A DNA stretch of 64,000 bases from assembly GCF_000633395.1 (NCBI RefSeq), contig NZ_AYMU01000002.1, forward strand, positions 124,001 through 188,000. Reading direction: 5' to 3'. The notes under the pieces are model-generated. The model worked only from the letters and a program-made list of their open reading frames with translations, had not been told where the DNA came from and did no database searches. The translations under genes and the position numbers were made by a program. Positions 1 to 8,434 of this stretch are shown here, in pieces; position 1 is the first letter of the stretch, and each line of letters opens with the position of its first letter. The stretch is from Pseudomonas sp. PH1b (GTDB taxonomy: Bacteria > Pseudomonadota > Gammaproteobacteria > Pseudomonadales > Pseudomonadaceae).

Positions 1-28
1 AGCTTAACTTGATAAAAGAACAAACATC

Positions 29-1498
29 ATGCCTTCGATTACGGTTGAACCCTGCACCTTTGCCTTGTTCGGCGCGCTGGGCGATCTGGCGCTGCGTAAG
101 CTGTTTCCTGCCTTGTACCAACTCGATGCCGCCGGCTTGCTGCATGACGACACGCGGATCCTCGCCCTGGCCCGTGAGCCGGGCAGCGAGCAGGAGCACC
201 TGGCCAATATCGAAGCCGAGCTGCGCAAGTACGTCGGCGACAAGGACATCGATGCCGAGGTCCTGCGGACCTTCCTTGCTCGCCTGAGCTACCTGCACGT
301 GGATTTTCTCAAGGCCGAGGACTACATCGCCCTGGCCGAGCGCGCCGGCAGCGAGCAACGGCTGATTGCCTACTTCGCTACCCCGGCGGCAGTCTACGGC
401 GCGATCTGCGAGAACCTGTCCAGGGTCGGGCTCAACCAGCACAGTCGCGTGGTCCTGGAAAAACCCATCGGTTCGGACCTGGACTCCTCGCGCAAGGTCA
501 ACGACGCGGTGGCGCAGTTCTTCCCGGAAAACCGCATCTACCGGATCGACCACTACCTGGGCAAGGAAACGGTGCAGAACCTGATTGCCCTGCGCTTCGC
601 CAACAGCCTGTTCGAAACCCAGTGGAACCAGAACTACATCTCCCACGTGGAAATCACCGTGGCCGAGAAGGTGGGCATCGAAGGTCGCTGGGGCTATTTC
701 GACAAGGCCGGCCAACTGCGAGACATGATCCAGAATCACCTGCTGCAACTGCTTTGCCTGATTGCCATGGACCCGCCTGCCGACCTTTCGGCCGACAGCA
801 TCCGTGACGAGAAGGTCAAGGTGCTCAAGGCCCTGGCGCCCATCAGCCCGGAAGGCCTGACCACCCAGGTGGTGCGCGGCCAGTACATCGCCGGGCACAG
901 CGAAGGCCAGACGGTGCCGGGCTACCTGGAGGAGGAAAACTCCAACACCCAGAGCGACACCGAAACCTTCGTCGCCCTGCGTGCCGACATTCGCAACTGG
1001 CGTTGGGCCGGGGTGCCGTTCTACCTGCGCACCGGCAAGCGCATGCCGCAGAAACTGTCGCAGATCGTCATCCACTTCAAGGAGCCGTCGCACTATATCT
1101 TCGCCCCCGAGCAGCGCCTGCAGATCAGCAACAAGCTGATCATCCGCCTGCAGCCGGACGAAGGCATTTCCCTGCGGGTGATGACCAAGGAGCAAGGCCT
1201 GGACAAGGGCATGCAGCTGCGCAGTGGTCCGCTGCAGCTGAATTTTTCCGATACCTATCGCAGTGCGCGGATCCCCGACGCCTACGAGCGCTTGTTGTTG
1301 GAAGTGATGCGCGGCAACCAGAACCTGTTTGTCCGCAAAGATGAAATCGAAGCCGCGTGGAAGTGGTGTGACCAGTTGATCGCTGGGTGGAAGAAATCCG
1401 GTGACGCGCCCAAGCCGTATGCGGCCGGGTCATGGGGGCCGATGAGCTCCATCGCACTGATCGCGCGGGATGGGAGGTCTTGGTATGGCGATATCTGA
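29..1498 (+). CDS. zwf: Glucose-6-phosphate 1-dehydrogenase
   Basis: Oxidises glucose 6-phosphate to 6-phosphogluconolactone with NAD(P)+, the cytosolic entry to the Entner-Doudoroff and pentose phosphate routes. The 489-residue length is normal. The N-terminal dinucleotide fold shows [10 protein letters not shown] at residues 15-24, and the active-site signature RIDHYLGKE lies at 172-180. The ATG at 29 has only a weak purine-rich leader (AAAAGAACAA). That leader contains AAGAACAA, which fits the AAnAAnAA pattern bound by Hfq/Crc, so catabolite control is possible but unproven. The 3' end overlaps pgl by 14 bases and the genes clearly form one operon with eda. The usual upstream hexR gene would lie left of the window. 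Confidence 0.97.
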   Translation: MPSITVEPCTFALFGALGDLALRKLFPALYQLDAAGLLHDDTRILALAREPGSEQEHLANIEAELRKYVGDKDIDAEVLRTFLARLSYLHVDFLKAEDYIALAERAGSEQRLIAYFATPAAVYGAICENLSRVGLNQHSRVVLEKPIGSDLDSSRKVNDAVAQFFPENRIYRIDHYLGKETVQNLIALRFANSLFETQWNQNYISHVEITVAEKVGIEGRWGYFDKAGQLRDMIQNHLLQLLCLIAMDPPADLSADSIRDEKVKVLKALAPISPEGLTTQVVRGQYIAGHSEGQTVPGYLEEENSNTQSDTETFVALRADIRNWRWAGVPFYLRTGKRMPQKLSQIVIHFKEPSHYIFAPEQRLQISNKLIIRLQPDEGISLRVMTKEQGLDKGMQLRSGPLQLNFSDTYRSARIPDAYERLLLEVMRGNQNLFVRKDEIEAAWKWCDQLIAGWKKSGDAPKPYAAGSWGPMSSIALIARDGRSWYGDI

Positions 1499-2198
1499 TT
1501 TGCAACTGCCGGCGGGCGTGCGCGCCCATGAATTTCGCAACCCGGCGCTGTTGGCCGAGGGGCAGGCCGTGAAGGTCGCCGAGTTGCTGCGCGAGGCCAT
1601 TGCCGCGCGGGGTACTGCGACCCTGGTGGTTTCCGGCGGGCGCAGCCCGGTGGCGTTCTTCCAGGCGCTGGTGCAACAGCCTGTGGATTGGTCCAAGGTG
1701 CTGATCACCCTGGCGGACGAGCGTTGGGTGCCGGTGGAACACGCCGACAGCAATGCCGGCCTGCTCAAGCGCTACCTGCTTCAGGGGCCCGTGGCCAAGG
1801 CGCGCTTTCTCAGCCTCTACAGTGCTGCGGCGAGCCTTGAAGAGGCTGCGCTGCAGGCCGACCGGTTGCTCGGCGAGTTGCCGGGCATCGATGTGCTGGT
1901 GCTGGGCATGGGCGATGACGGGCACACCGCCTCGCTGTTTCCCAACAGCCCGAACCTGGCCGAGGCGCTCAAGCTCGACGGCAGTCGCCGTTGCTGGCCA
2001 ATGCTGGCGCCGAGCGTGCCGCACCAGCGCCTGAGCATGAGCCGGGCCTTGCTGGCATCGGCCCGCCATAGCCTGTTGTCGATTTCCGGTCAGTCCAAGC
2101 TGACCACCCTGAGTGCGGCACTGGCGGGTGACATTGTCGCCGAAATGCCGATTCGCGCCTTCCTGCAACCCCCGTTAGAGATTTACTGGTGCCCATGA
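1485..2198 (+). CDS. pgl: 6-phosphogluconolactonase
   Basis: Hydrolyses 6-phosphoglucono-1,5-lactone to 6-phosphogluconate, directly after Zwf in the pathway. The 237-residue protein carries the SugP isomerase-like fold signature [11 protein letters not shown] near residue 140 and the VSGGRSP sugar-phosphate loop near residue 53. I place the start at 1485 (MAISDLQL) because GGGAGGT sits 7 bases upstream. An alternative in-frame TTG at 1470 would add five residues but lies on top of that ribosome site. It overlaps the end of zwf by 14 bases, which suggests translational coupling. Confidence 0.95.
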   Translation: MAISDLQLPAGVRAHEFRNPALLAEGQAVKVAELLREAIAARGTATLVVSGGRSPVAFFQALVQQPVDWSKVLITLADERWVPVEHADSNAGLLKRYLLQGPVAKARFLSLYSAAASLEEAALQADRLLGELPGIDVLVLGMGDDGHTASLFPNSPNLAEALKLDGSRRCWPMLAPSVPHQRLSMSRALLASARHSLLSISGQSKLTTLSAALAGDIVAEMPIRAFLQPPLEIYWCP

Positions 2199-2215
2199 GC
2201 CAAGGATCAGCCGCT

Positions 2216-2881
2216 ATGACAAACCTCGCCCCGACCGTTTCCATGGCGGACAAAGTTGCCCTGATCGACAGCCTCTGCGCCAAGGCGCGGATCCTGCCGG
2301 TGATCACCATTGCCCGTGAACAGGACGTGCTGCCCCTGGCGGACGCCCTGGCGGCCGGCGGCCTGACGGCCCTGGAAGTGACCTTGCGTTCGCAGTTTGG
2401 CCTCAAGGCCATCCAGATCCTGCGCGAGCAGCGTCCGGAACTGCTGACCGGTGCCGGCACCGTGCTCGACCCGCAGATGCTGCTGGCGGCAGAAGCGGCA
2501 GGTTCGCAGTTCATCGTCACCCCGGGGATCACCCGTGACCTGCTGCAAGCCAGCGTGGCCAGCCCGATTCCGCTGTTGCCGGGGATCAGCAACGCCTCGG
2601 GAATCATGGAGGGCTATGCCCTGGGGTATCGTCGCTTCAAGCTGTTCCCGGCGGAAGTCAGTGGCGGTGTAGCGGCGATCAAGGCCTTGGGCGGTCCGTT
2701 CGGCGAGGTGAAGTTCTGCCCGACTGGCGGTGTTGGCCCGGCCAATATCAAGAGCTACATGGCCTTGAAGAATGTGATGTGCGTGGGCGGTAGCTGGATG
2801 CTGGATCCGGAATGGGTCAGGAACGGCGACTGGGCACGGATTCAAGAGTGCACGGCAGAGGCCCTGGCCCTGCTGGACTGA
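2216..2881 (+). CDS. eda: 2-dehydro-3-deoxy-phosphogluconate (KDPG) aldolase
   Basis: Class I aldolase that cleaves KDPG to pyruvate and glyceraldehyde 3-phosphate, the last Entner-Doudoroff step. It also has 4-hydroxy-2-oxoglutarate aldolase activity in the family. The Schiff-base lysine is in the RFKLFPAE motif, and LPVITIARE with a later GAGTVL gives the (beta/alpha)8 active-site strands. I chose ATG 2216, giving 221 residues, because AAGGAT lies about 10 bases before it. An in-frame GTG at 2189 would add nine residues and overlap pgl. It is the last gene of the operon and is followed by a strong terminator. Confidence 0.95.
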   Translation: MTNLAPTVSMADKVALIDSLCAKARILPVITIAREQDVLPLADALAAGGLTALEVTLRSQFGLKAIQILREQRPELLTGAGTVLDPQMLLAAEAAGSQFIVTPGITRDLLQASVASPIPLLPGISNASGIMEGYALGYRRFKLFPAEVSGGVAAIKALGGPFGEVKFCPTGGVGPANIKSYMALKNVMCVGGSWMLDPEWVRNGDWARIQECTAEALALLD

Positions 2882-2918
2882 AGGTTTTACCCGATTCGTT
2901 GGTGTGTTCTACGGCTTT

Positions 2919-2951
2919 ACGGTGCGCTTGGTCGGTGCACCGTTTTTTTTT
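2919..2951 (+). terminator. Rho-independent terminator of zwf-pgl-eda
   Basis: Stem ACGGTGC (2919-2925) pairs with GCACCGT (2937-2943) around an 11-base loop and runs into nine Ts. It lies 38 bases after the eda stop codon. Confidence 0.8.
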
Positions 2952-2995
2952 GCCTGGAGAAAGTGCCGAGGGATCCTGCTGGCCCGGGCAGGCGT

Positions 2996-3028
2996 CCTGT
3001 CGCCGCCGTTTTGGGGCGCGGCGACAGG
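2996..3028. repeat. Perfect 11-bp inverted repeat between convergent genes
   Basis: CCTGTCGCCGC (2996-3006) pairs perfectly with GCGGCGACAGG (3018-3028), with an 11-base loop. It lies just beyond the stop of the minus-strand aminotransferase. There is no T-run on either side, so it may be a factor-dependent stop or an RNA-stabilising hairpin rather than an intrinsic terminator. Confidence 0.5.
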
Positions 3029-3037
3029 GCGCGGTCT

Positions 3038-4228
3038 CTACTGGCTCGCCAGTTCGGTCAGGGCCTCGACCAGTTGTTGCATGTGCCCAAGGGGCGTTGC
3101 CAGCCCAGGCGTAATGCGGATGCAGGGGCCGAAGCCGGCGCCGTTGCGGGCCACGGTGAACAGGTTGTAGTCCCGCAGCAGACGATCCACCAGGGCTTGT
3201 TGATCCGGGTGCCGAGTGAAGCGCAAGGCACTGATGGCGCAGCACAGGCGTGGGTCCTGCGGGGTCATGACCTCGATCCCGGGGACCTCGCGCACGGCCT
3301 CGGTCCAGGTTTCCCGCAGGTAGTTCAGGCGCGCGCCCTTGGCCGCCGAGCCGCCCATGGCGCGGTGCTCTTCAAACACCTGGGGCAAGGTCATCAGCGC
3401 GGGAATGTTGGGCGTGCTGTAGGGCGTGCGGGCGCGGATATCGTCGGCCGGGAAGTGGAATTCGCCCATGTCCGGGTCAATGTCGTGCAGGCGGTCCGGG
3501 TGGATATAGAGAAAGCCCAGGCTCAGGGGCGCGCCTATCCACTTGTGCAGGTTGAACCCGGCAAAGGCGATGCCCAGTTGCGGCAGGTCGAAGTCGATCT
3601 GCCCCAGGGCGTGGGCACCGTCGAGAATGATATCGACCCCGAACTCCCTGGCCACTGCGGCGATCGCCTGGACCGGCATCACCAGGCCGCTGCGGTGGGT
3701 GACATGGGTCAGGGGCATCAGCCTGATTCGCGGGTGACGCTGCAAAGCCGTTTTATAGGTGTCGACAAGGCTGTCAAAACTGGCGGGGTGCAGGTGCTGG
3801 ATTTCTATCACCTCGACCCCACGCTGACGCGCCAGCCAGCGCATGGCGCTTTTTACCGTGTCGTATTCCAGGTCGCTGAGCAGCACCTGGTCCCCCGGTT
3901 GCAACCGGTTGTAGTTGCGGATCAGGGATTGCAGGGCGTCGGAGGCGCAGCGGGTGAGGGCTACGGCATTCTCCGGTGCCTCCAGCAGCTCGGCCAGTTG
4001 TCGGCGGATCTGCAGCGCCTCGGTCTGTTCGAAGCGCTGGCGCACATGTACCGAGTTGCTGCGGTTGACCCACTGGAGGTTGTGTTGATAGGCCTCCAGC
4101 ACCTTGCGGGTCATGCGCCCGAAGTAGCCATTTTCCAGGTTGATCGGCCCGGGCTCGATCTCGAATTGCCGGGCGATGCCGTGCCAGTGCTCTTCATCAC
4201 GGGCGAGTGTTGCGGCTGTCCTTGGCAT
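3038..4228 (-). CDS. Class-V aminotransferase (isopenicillin-N-epimerase-like PLP enzyme)
   Basis: A 396-residue PLP-dependent enzyme of the class-V fold that includes cysteine desulfurases and isopenicillin N epimerase. The DGAHALGQ motif supplies the aspartate that contacts the pyridine nitrogen. The Schiff-base lysine is in NLHKWIGAP. TRCASDAL near the N-terminal third matches the phosphate-cup region. The substrate cannot be read from the sequence. It stands alone on the minus strand, 14 bases downstream of the DUF3820 gene, so the two could be co-transcribed. It is convergent with eda. Confidence 0.85.
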   Translation of the reverse strand: MPRTAATLARDEEHWHGIARQFEIEPGPINLENGYFGRMTRKVLEAYQHNLQWVNRSNSVHVRQRFEQTEALQIRRQLAELLEAPENAVALTRCASDALQSLIRNYNRLQPGDQVLLSDLEYDTVKSAMRWLARQRGVEVIEIQHLHPASFDSLVDTYKTALQRHPRIRLMPLTHVTHRSGLVMPVQAIAAVAREFGVDIILDGAHALGQIDFDLPQLGIAFAGFNLHKWIGAPLSLGFLYIHPDRLHDIDPDMGEFHFPADDIRARTPYSTPNIPALMTLPQVFEEHRAMGGSAAKGARLNYLRETWTEAVREVPGIEVMTPQDPRLCCAISALRFTRHPDQQALVDRLLRDYNLFTVARNGAGFGPCIRITPGLATPLGHMQQLVEALTELASQ

Positions 4229-4242
4229 GGCGGAGCTCTTTA

Positions 4243-4479
4243 TTAGTGGCGGGGTTTGGGTTTGCCGTGCTTGGCGCGCAGCGGGTCGAGCAGGTCGGAC
4301 AGGCCGTTGTGGTCGATCTCCTGCATCAGGGCCAGCAGGCCGCCGAGCTCGCCCTTGGGGAAGCCCTCGCGAGCGAACCAGTTCAGGTAGGGCCCGGGCA
4401 GGTCGGCGAGGATGCGGCCCTTGTACTTGCCGAAGGGCATTTCCCGGGTGATCAGCAGTTCAAGTGTTTCAGGAGTCAT
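4243..4479 (-). CDS. DUF3820 family protein
   Basis: Small 78-residue cytosolic protein with the family core MPFGKYKG, then LPxxYLNWFAREGFP and GELGxLLALM. This region resembles the quorum-sensing/nuclease-associated DUF3820 domain of unknown function. I start it at the methionine at 4479 (MTPETLEL), because the family begins about a dozen residues before MPFGKYKG. The longer frame back to 4581 has no family similarity that I recognise. No good Shine-Dalgarno precedes 4479, so the start is less certain than the gene. It may be co-transcribed with the downstream aminotransferase. Confidence 0.8.
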   Translation of the reverse strand: MTPETLELLITREMPFGKYKGRILADLPGPYLNWFAREGFPKGELGGLLALMQEIDHNGLSDLLDPLRAKHGKPKPRH

Positions 4480-4559
4480 GGCGATCGCCGTGGTGTGATT
4501 CGAACGTCCTGGAAAATACAGGCATTCTGCATGCAGGCCAAATGACAGATCATGCAAAT

Positions 4560-4640
4560 AACGCGGATACAGATGGTTCATTAATTTTTAACTTATTGAA
4601 AAATAAGTAATATTTAAAAATTTCAGGTCTGGCATGGCGG
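4560..4640. promoter_or_regulatory. AT-rich divergent regulatory region with a 7-bp inverted repeat
   Basis: About 60 bases of nearly pure A/T lie between the DUF3820 gene and the DUF2383 gene, in strong contrast to the GC-rich surroundings. Within it ACTTATT (4591-4597) and AATAAGT (4602-4608) form an inverted repeat around GAAA. This is a plausible promoter with an operator or a nucleoid-protein site. Confidence 0.4.
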
Positions 4641-4685
4641 GTGCAACAGTTAACTCAACTCTCGCAACCCGCAAGGAACCAGAAA

Positions 4686-5153
4686 ATGACTGACTTGAAT
4701 AAAGAAGCGATTTCGGTACTCAACAGCCTGATCGAGACCAGCAAGGACGGCCAGGAAGGGTTCAAGACCTGTGCCGAAGACATCAAGCATCCTGAGCTCA
4801 AGGCGCTGTTCATCAAGCGCTCCACCGATTGCGCCACTGCCGCGGCCGAACTGCAGTCGGTGGTACGTTCCATGGGCGGTGATCCAGAGACCTCCACCAG
4901 CGTCAGCGGCGATCTGCACCGTCGCTGGGTCGACCTCAAGTCGCTGGTGACCGGCAAGGACGAGGAGGCGGTGCTCAACGAAGCCGAGCGTGGCGAGGAC
5001 CATGCACTCAAGGCTTATAAAGAGGCCCTGGAGAAAATCAACAAGCACAACCTGGTGGGCATCCGTGATGTGGTAGAGCGCCAGTACCATGGTGTGCAAC
5101 GCAATCATGACCAGGTGAAAGCCCTGCGTAACCAGGCTCGTGCTCGTTCGTAA
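4686..5153 (+). CDS. DUF2383 ferritin-like four-helix protein (PA2169 family)
   Basis: A 155-residue, all-helical, soluble protein of the DUF2383/PA2169 ferritin-like family. It is rich in Glu, Lys and Ala and contains the family stretch IETSKDGQEGFKTCAEDI. Family members are often induced under stress or in stationary phase; the biochemical role is unknown. The start at 4686 is supported by AAGGAA about 8 bases upstream. The GTG-started extension from 4641 covers the AT-rich leader and is rejected. It is a single-gene unit ended by a terminator. Confidence 0.9.
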   Translation: MTDLNKEAISVLNSLIETSKDGQEGFKTCAEDIKHPELKALFIKRSTDCATAAAELQSVVRSMGGDPETSTSVSGDLHRRWVDLKSLVTGKDEEAVLNEAERGEDHALKAYKEALEKINKHNLVGIRDVVERQYHGVQRNHDQVKALRNQARARS

Positions 5154-5167
5154 CGACTAGAGCCTGT

Positions 5168-5197
5168 CAAAAACGCCAGCCAGTCTGGCGTTTTTTT
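5168..5197 (+). terminator. Rho-independent terminator after the DUF2383 gene
   Basis: A-run, then CGCCAG (5174-5179) paired with CTGGCG (5185-5190) over loop CCAGT, then seven Ts. Confidence 0.9.
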
Positions 5198-5223
5198 ATG
5201 GCCGCGATTTAGTGCTGGACGAC

Positions 5224-5244
5224 ATTTAGTTAGCTAATAATTAG
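5224..5244. promoter_or_regulatory. Candidate MarR-type operator/promoter of the FUSC efflux operon
   Basis: The segment reads ATTTAGTTAGCTAATAATTA and contains the perfect palindrome TTAGCTAA (5230-5237) flanked by further TTAG/TTAG half sites. TTAGTTAGCTAA-like palindromes are typical of MarR/EmrR-type operators. The AT-rich right half could also serve as a -10 element. No MarR gene is adjacent. The position argues for a translation start at 5306 rather than at 5258. Confidence 0.4.
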
Positions 5245-5305
5245 CCTGTGCCCGCCCGTGGCCATCGCGACTATCGTTAATTCGTCCCTCCAAGAGTCTC
5301 AGTCC

Positions 5306-7294
5306 GTGCCTATAACCCTGCAGGCTTTGCTTGCTCCCAATCGCTCCGCGCTGCAATTCGCGATCAAGACCCTGCTCGGCGGTGGTCTGGCATTGTGGCT
5401 GGCATTGCGCTGGGGGCTGGAGCAGCCTGCCTGGGCACTGATGACGGCGTTCATCGTCGCCCAGCCGCTTTCCGGGATGGTGCTGCAAAAAGGCCTGGCG
5501 CGGCTGCTGGGGACGCTGATCGGGACCATCATGTCGGTGCTGTTCATGGGGCTGTTCGCCCAGACGCCCTGGTTGTTCCTGCTGGCCCTGGCGTTGTGGC
5601 TGGGGGTGTGCACCGCCAGTTCCACCTTGCTGCGCAGCGCCTGGTCCTATTCCTTCGTGCTGGCCGGCTACACCGTGGCGATCATTGCCTTGCCCGCCAT
5701 CAGCCATCCCCTGGGGGTATTCGACCAGGCGGTGGCGCGTTGCACGGAAATCTCCCTGGGGATCATCTGCGCCACCGCCAGCAGCGCGCTAATCTGGCCG
5801 ATGCGGGTCGAGCGCCAGCTGGCCGATCAGGCCCGTGCTGCCTGGCAAAGCGGGATGCAGGCAGCCCGCGCGACCCTGGCCGGCGATGCCCTGGCACGCA
5901 AGGGGCTGCTGGAGATACTCGGACGCATCGTCGCCGTGGATTCCCAGCGTGAACATGCCTGGTTTGAGGGGCCGTCGGGCCGGCAGCGGGCCCGGGCCAT
6001 CAGTGGCCTGAGCCAGAAACTGCTGATGCTGTTGCGGATCTCCCGTTCGGTACGGCGCCAGTGGAAGCAACTGGACGCCGATGAGGCCCGGCAGCTGCAG
6101 GGCTGGATGGCGGAGGTACAGGAAACCCTGGCCGCCGCCGAGGGCTCTGGCCTGCAGGCGCTGCGCTCGCGTCTGCTGCAGGCGTCCCGCGATCCGTCGA
6201 TCAGCCCGGCGCAAGGTTTTTGCCTGGCGCGATTTGCCTTGTTGCTGGACACCGCTCTGGCGGCGACCCAGGCCCTGGATGCGGTGCAACAGGGGCGGGC
6301 ACCGCTGGAGCAGCCGGCGACCCTGACCCCCCACCGTGACCTGTCGTTGGCCCTGGTGTTCGGGGCCCGCAGCGCCCTGGCATTCCTGACGGTGGCCAGT
6401 TTCTGGATGGCCACCGCCTGGCCTGCGGCCTCGGGAGCGATGCTCCTGACCTGCGTGGTCTGCAGCCTGTTTGCCAGCCGTGAGAATGGCGCGCAGATCG
6501 GCATGAGCTTCATGCGCGGGATCTTCCTGGCGATCCCGGCAGCATTCCTCGTGGGAGAGATCCTGCTGCCCCAGTGGAGCGGCTTTGGGATGCTCGCGAT
6601 GGCCATGGGCGTACCGCTGTTTCTCGGTGCCCTGGGCATGGCCAACCCGAAGATAGGCGCTACGGCGACCTCGTTCTGCCTGCACTTCATCGTGCTGATC
6701 TCACCGATGAACCGCATGAGTTTCGATGTTGCCAGTTTCTTCAACAATGCCCAGGCCATGGTCCTGGGAGTGGGCGCCGCGGTGCTGGCCTTCCACCTGC
6801 TGATCCTGCGTAACCCGGCCTGGCATGGCCGGCGCCTGCTGGCGGCGACCTTGAGCGACCTGGTGCGCCTGACCCGGCGCAACCTGCGGGGGGCGGAAAG
6901 CTGGTTTGGCGGACGCATGGCCGATCGCCTGCTGCAATTGGCCCGGCATTACCCGGAACTGCCGGAGCCGGCCCGCAGCCGTTGGGACGATGGTTTGCTG
7001 GGCCTGGATATCGGTGACGAACTGATGCACCTGCGCCTGAGCCTGGCGGTGGCTCAAGTTCCGGTCAGTGCGGCTCAGCGGGCGTATTTCGAACACTTGC
7101 AGCGCACCCTGGAACAAGGCCCGGCGGGCAGTCGCCAGGATGCCCTGGTCGCGCCCAGTGCCGCCTTGCTCGAATCCCTCGGGCAGCAGCCTGCCAGTGA
7201 TGCCCTGAAGCTGGCCCAGGGTGCGGTGCTGCAATTGCAAAACAGCTGGCGCAGTTGGTGCCGGCAGCAGGAGGAAAGTCATGGGGCTGCGTGA
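5306..7294 (+). CDS. FUSC-family inner-membrane efflux protein (AaeB/YccS-like)
   Basis: Membrane component of an aromatic-acid or fusaric-acid-type efflux system, about 662 residues. There are two hydrophobic blocks, roughly residues 15-150 and 350-480. Each has several transmembrane helices, and they are separated by cytosolic helical segments, as in FUSC proteins. It overlaps the next gene (DUF1656) by 14 bases and is followed by an HlyD-type adaptor, the standard AaeX/AaeA/AaeB partnership. I favour the GTG at 5306 (PITLQALLAP), with AAGAG upstream. The earlier GTG at 5258 sits almost on the putative promoter. The transported compound is not known. Confidence 0.85.
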   Translation: MPITLQALLAPNRSALQFAIKTLLGGGLALWLALRWGLEQPAWALMTAFIVAQPLSGMVLQKGLARLLGTLIGTIMSVLFMGLFAQTPWLFLLALALWLGVCTASSTLLRSAWSYSFVLAGYTVAIIALPAISHPLGVFDQAVARCTEISLGIICATASSALIWPMRVERQLADQARAAWQSGMQAARATLAGDALARKGLLEILGRIVAVDSQREHAWFEGPSGRQRARAISGLSQKLLMLLRISRSVRRQWKQLDADEARQLQGWMAEVQETLAAAEGSGLQALRSRLLQASRDPSISPAQGFCLARFALLLDTALAATQALDAVQQGRAPLEQPATLTPHRDLSLALVFGARSALAFLTVASFWMATAWPAASGAMLLTCVVCSLFASRENGAQIGMSFMRGIFLAIPAAFLVGEILLPQWSGFGMLAMAMGVPLFLGALGMANPKIGATATSFCLHFIVLISPMNRMSFDVASFFNNAQAMVLGVGAAVLAFHLLILRNPAWHGRRLLAATLSDLVRLTRRNLRGAESWFGGRMADRLLQLARHYPELPEPARSRWDDGLLGLDIGDELMHLRLSLAVAQVPVSAAQRAYFEHLQRTLEQGPAGSRQDALVAPSAALLESLGQQPASDALKLAQGAVLQLQNSWRSWCRQQEESHGAA

Positions 7295-7487
7295 GTGGTC
7301 GTTGGGCGGGGTGCTGCTCAGCCCGTTCCTGATTTATGTGGTGCTGGCGCTGGTTGTCACCGGTGTCTTGCGCGTGTTGGTGCGTTTTGCCGGGCTAGGT
7401 CGCTGGATCTGGCACGAGGCACTGTTCGATTGTGCCCTGTACGTCTGCGTGTTGACGCTGATCACGGTCGTTCTCGGACCTTTATGA
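7281..7487 (+). CDS. DUF1656 small membrane protein (AaeX-like)
   Basis: A 68-residue protein with two hydrophobic segments, about residues 9-31 and 46-66, and the family beginning LREWSLGGVLLSP. DUF1656/AaeX proteins occur between the FUSC permease and the HlyD adaptor in efflux operons. Their role is structural and poorly defined. GAGGAAAG gives a strong ribosome site before ATG 7281. It overlaps the FUSC gene and is 10 bases from the HlyD gene. Confidence 0.85.
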   Translation: MGLREWSLGGVLLSPFLIYVVLALVVTGVLRVLVRFAGLGRWIWHEALFDCALYVCVLTLITVVLGPL

Positions 7488-7497
7488 GGAGTTGATT

Positions 7498-8364
7498 ATG
7501 CGTACACCCGTACGTGTCGCTTTTACCCTGTGCCTGGTGGCGGTGGCGATCTTTGCCGGCTATCACCTGTGGCAGTACTACATGCTGACTCCCTGGACCC
7601 GGGACGCGCGGATTCGCGCCGACGTGGTGATCGTGGCCCCGGATGTGTCCGGCTGGGTGCGCGAGCTCAAGGTGGCGGACAACCAGCAGGTCAAGGCCGG
7701 TGACTTGTTGCTGAGTATCGACCGCGAGCGCTTCGAGGCTGCCGTGGAAAAAGCCCAGGCGGTGGTGCAGACCCGCCAGCAGCAATTGAGCCTGCGTGAG
7801 CACGAGGCCAGCCGCCGTGCGGCCCTCGGGCCCCAGGCCATCAGCGCCGAGCTGCGGGAGAATGCCCAGATCAATGCTGGTATCGCCCGGGGTGAACTGC
7901 GCCAGGCCCAGGCCGAGGCCAAGGTCGCCGAATTGAACCTGGCCCGCAGCCAGGTGCATGCCCCCCGTGACGGGCATATCACCAACCTGCGACTGGCTGA
8001 GGGCAACTACGTCAATGCCGGGCAGCCGGTGATGGCGCTGATCGATGATTCGACCTTCTACGTACAGGCGTATTTCGAGGAAACCAAGCTGCCGCGGATC
8101 CAGGTCGGTGATCCGGTGAAGGTCTGGCTGATGAGCGCTGGCGATGCCTTGCAGGGGCATGTGGAAAGCATCAGCCGCGGGATCACCGACCGTAACGCCA
8201 CGCCGGATGGGCAACTGTTGGCGGAAGTCGAGCCGACCTTCAACTGGGTGCGCCTGGCCCAGCGGATTCCGGTACGGATCAAGCTCGACAAGGTGCCCGA
8301 AGGCATCAACCTGAGCGCCGGCATGACCGCCAGCGTTCAGGTGGAGGAGGGCGGTCGGCTGTAG
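7498..8364 (+). CDS. HlyD-family periplasmic adaptor subunit (AaeA/EmrA-like)
   Basis: A 288-residue membrane-fusion protein with one N-terminal anchor (about residues 8-25). Next comes a biotinyl-lipoyl-like half near VIVAPDVSGWVRELKVADNQ, a short coiled-coil hairpin (about 85-145) and the second lipoyl half VHAPRDGHITNLRL. The C-terminal barrel follows. It would bridge the FUSC pump to an outer-membrane factor, which is not encoded here. GAGGA precedes ATG 7498. The TAG stop lies inside a REP-like repeat that starts at 8361. Confidence 0.9.
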   Translation: MRTPVRVAFTLCLVAVAIFAGYHLWQYYMLTPWTRDARIRADVVIVAPDVSGWVRELKVADNQQVKAGDLLLSIDRERFEAAVEKAQAVVQTRQQQLSLREHEASRRAALGPQAISAELRENAQINAGIARGELRQAQAEAKVAELNLARSQVHAPRDGHITNLRLAEGNYVNAGQPVMALIDDSTFYVQAYFEETKLPRIQVGDPVKVWLMSAGDALQGHVESISRGITDRNATPDGQLLAEVEPTFNWVRLAQRIPVRIKLDKVPEGINLSAGMTASVQVEEGGRL

Positions 8365-8426
8365 GAGCTGGCTGGCCAGCAAGGGTGCTGCAAGGTTCAA
8401 GGCCCGAGCGCCGGCAAGCCTACTCC
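8361..8426. repeat. Degenerate REP pair (REPIN-like)
   Basis: Left element GTAGGAGCTGGCTGGCCAGC starts at 8361. The inverted right element GCCGGCAAGCCTACTCC lies at 8410-8426. They match the Pseudomonas REP type seen again at 61097-61178, with mismatches. The left copy supplies the stop codon of the HlyD gene. The pair sits between two convergent genes. Confidence 0.65.
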
Positions 8427-8434
8427 CGGGGGAT

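Noticed and set aside
2963..4246. 427-residue plus-strand frame opposite the class-V aminotransferase
   Set aside because: Low-complexity antisense translation; the minus strand carries a full PLP enzyme.
4641..4685. GTG-started N-terminal extension of the DUF2383 protein
   Set aside because: Covers the AT-rich leader and the ribosome site; ATG 4686 fits the family.
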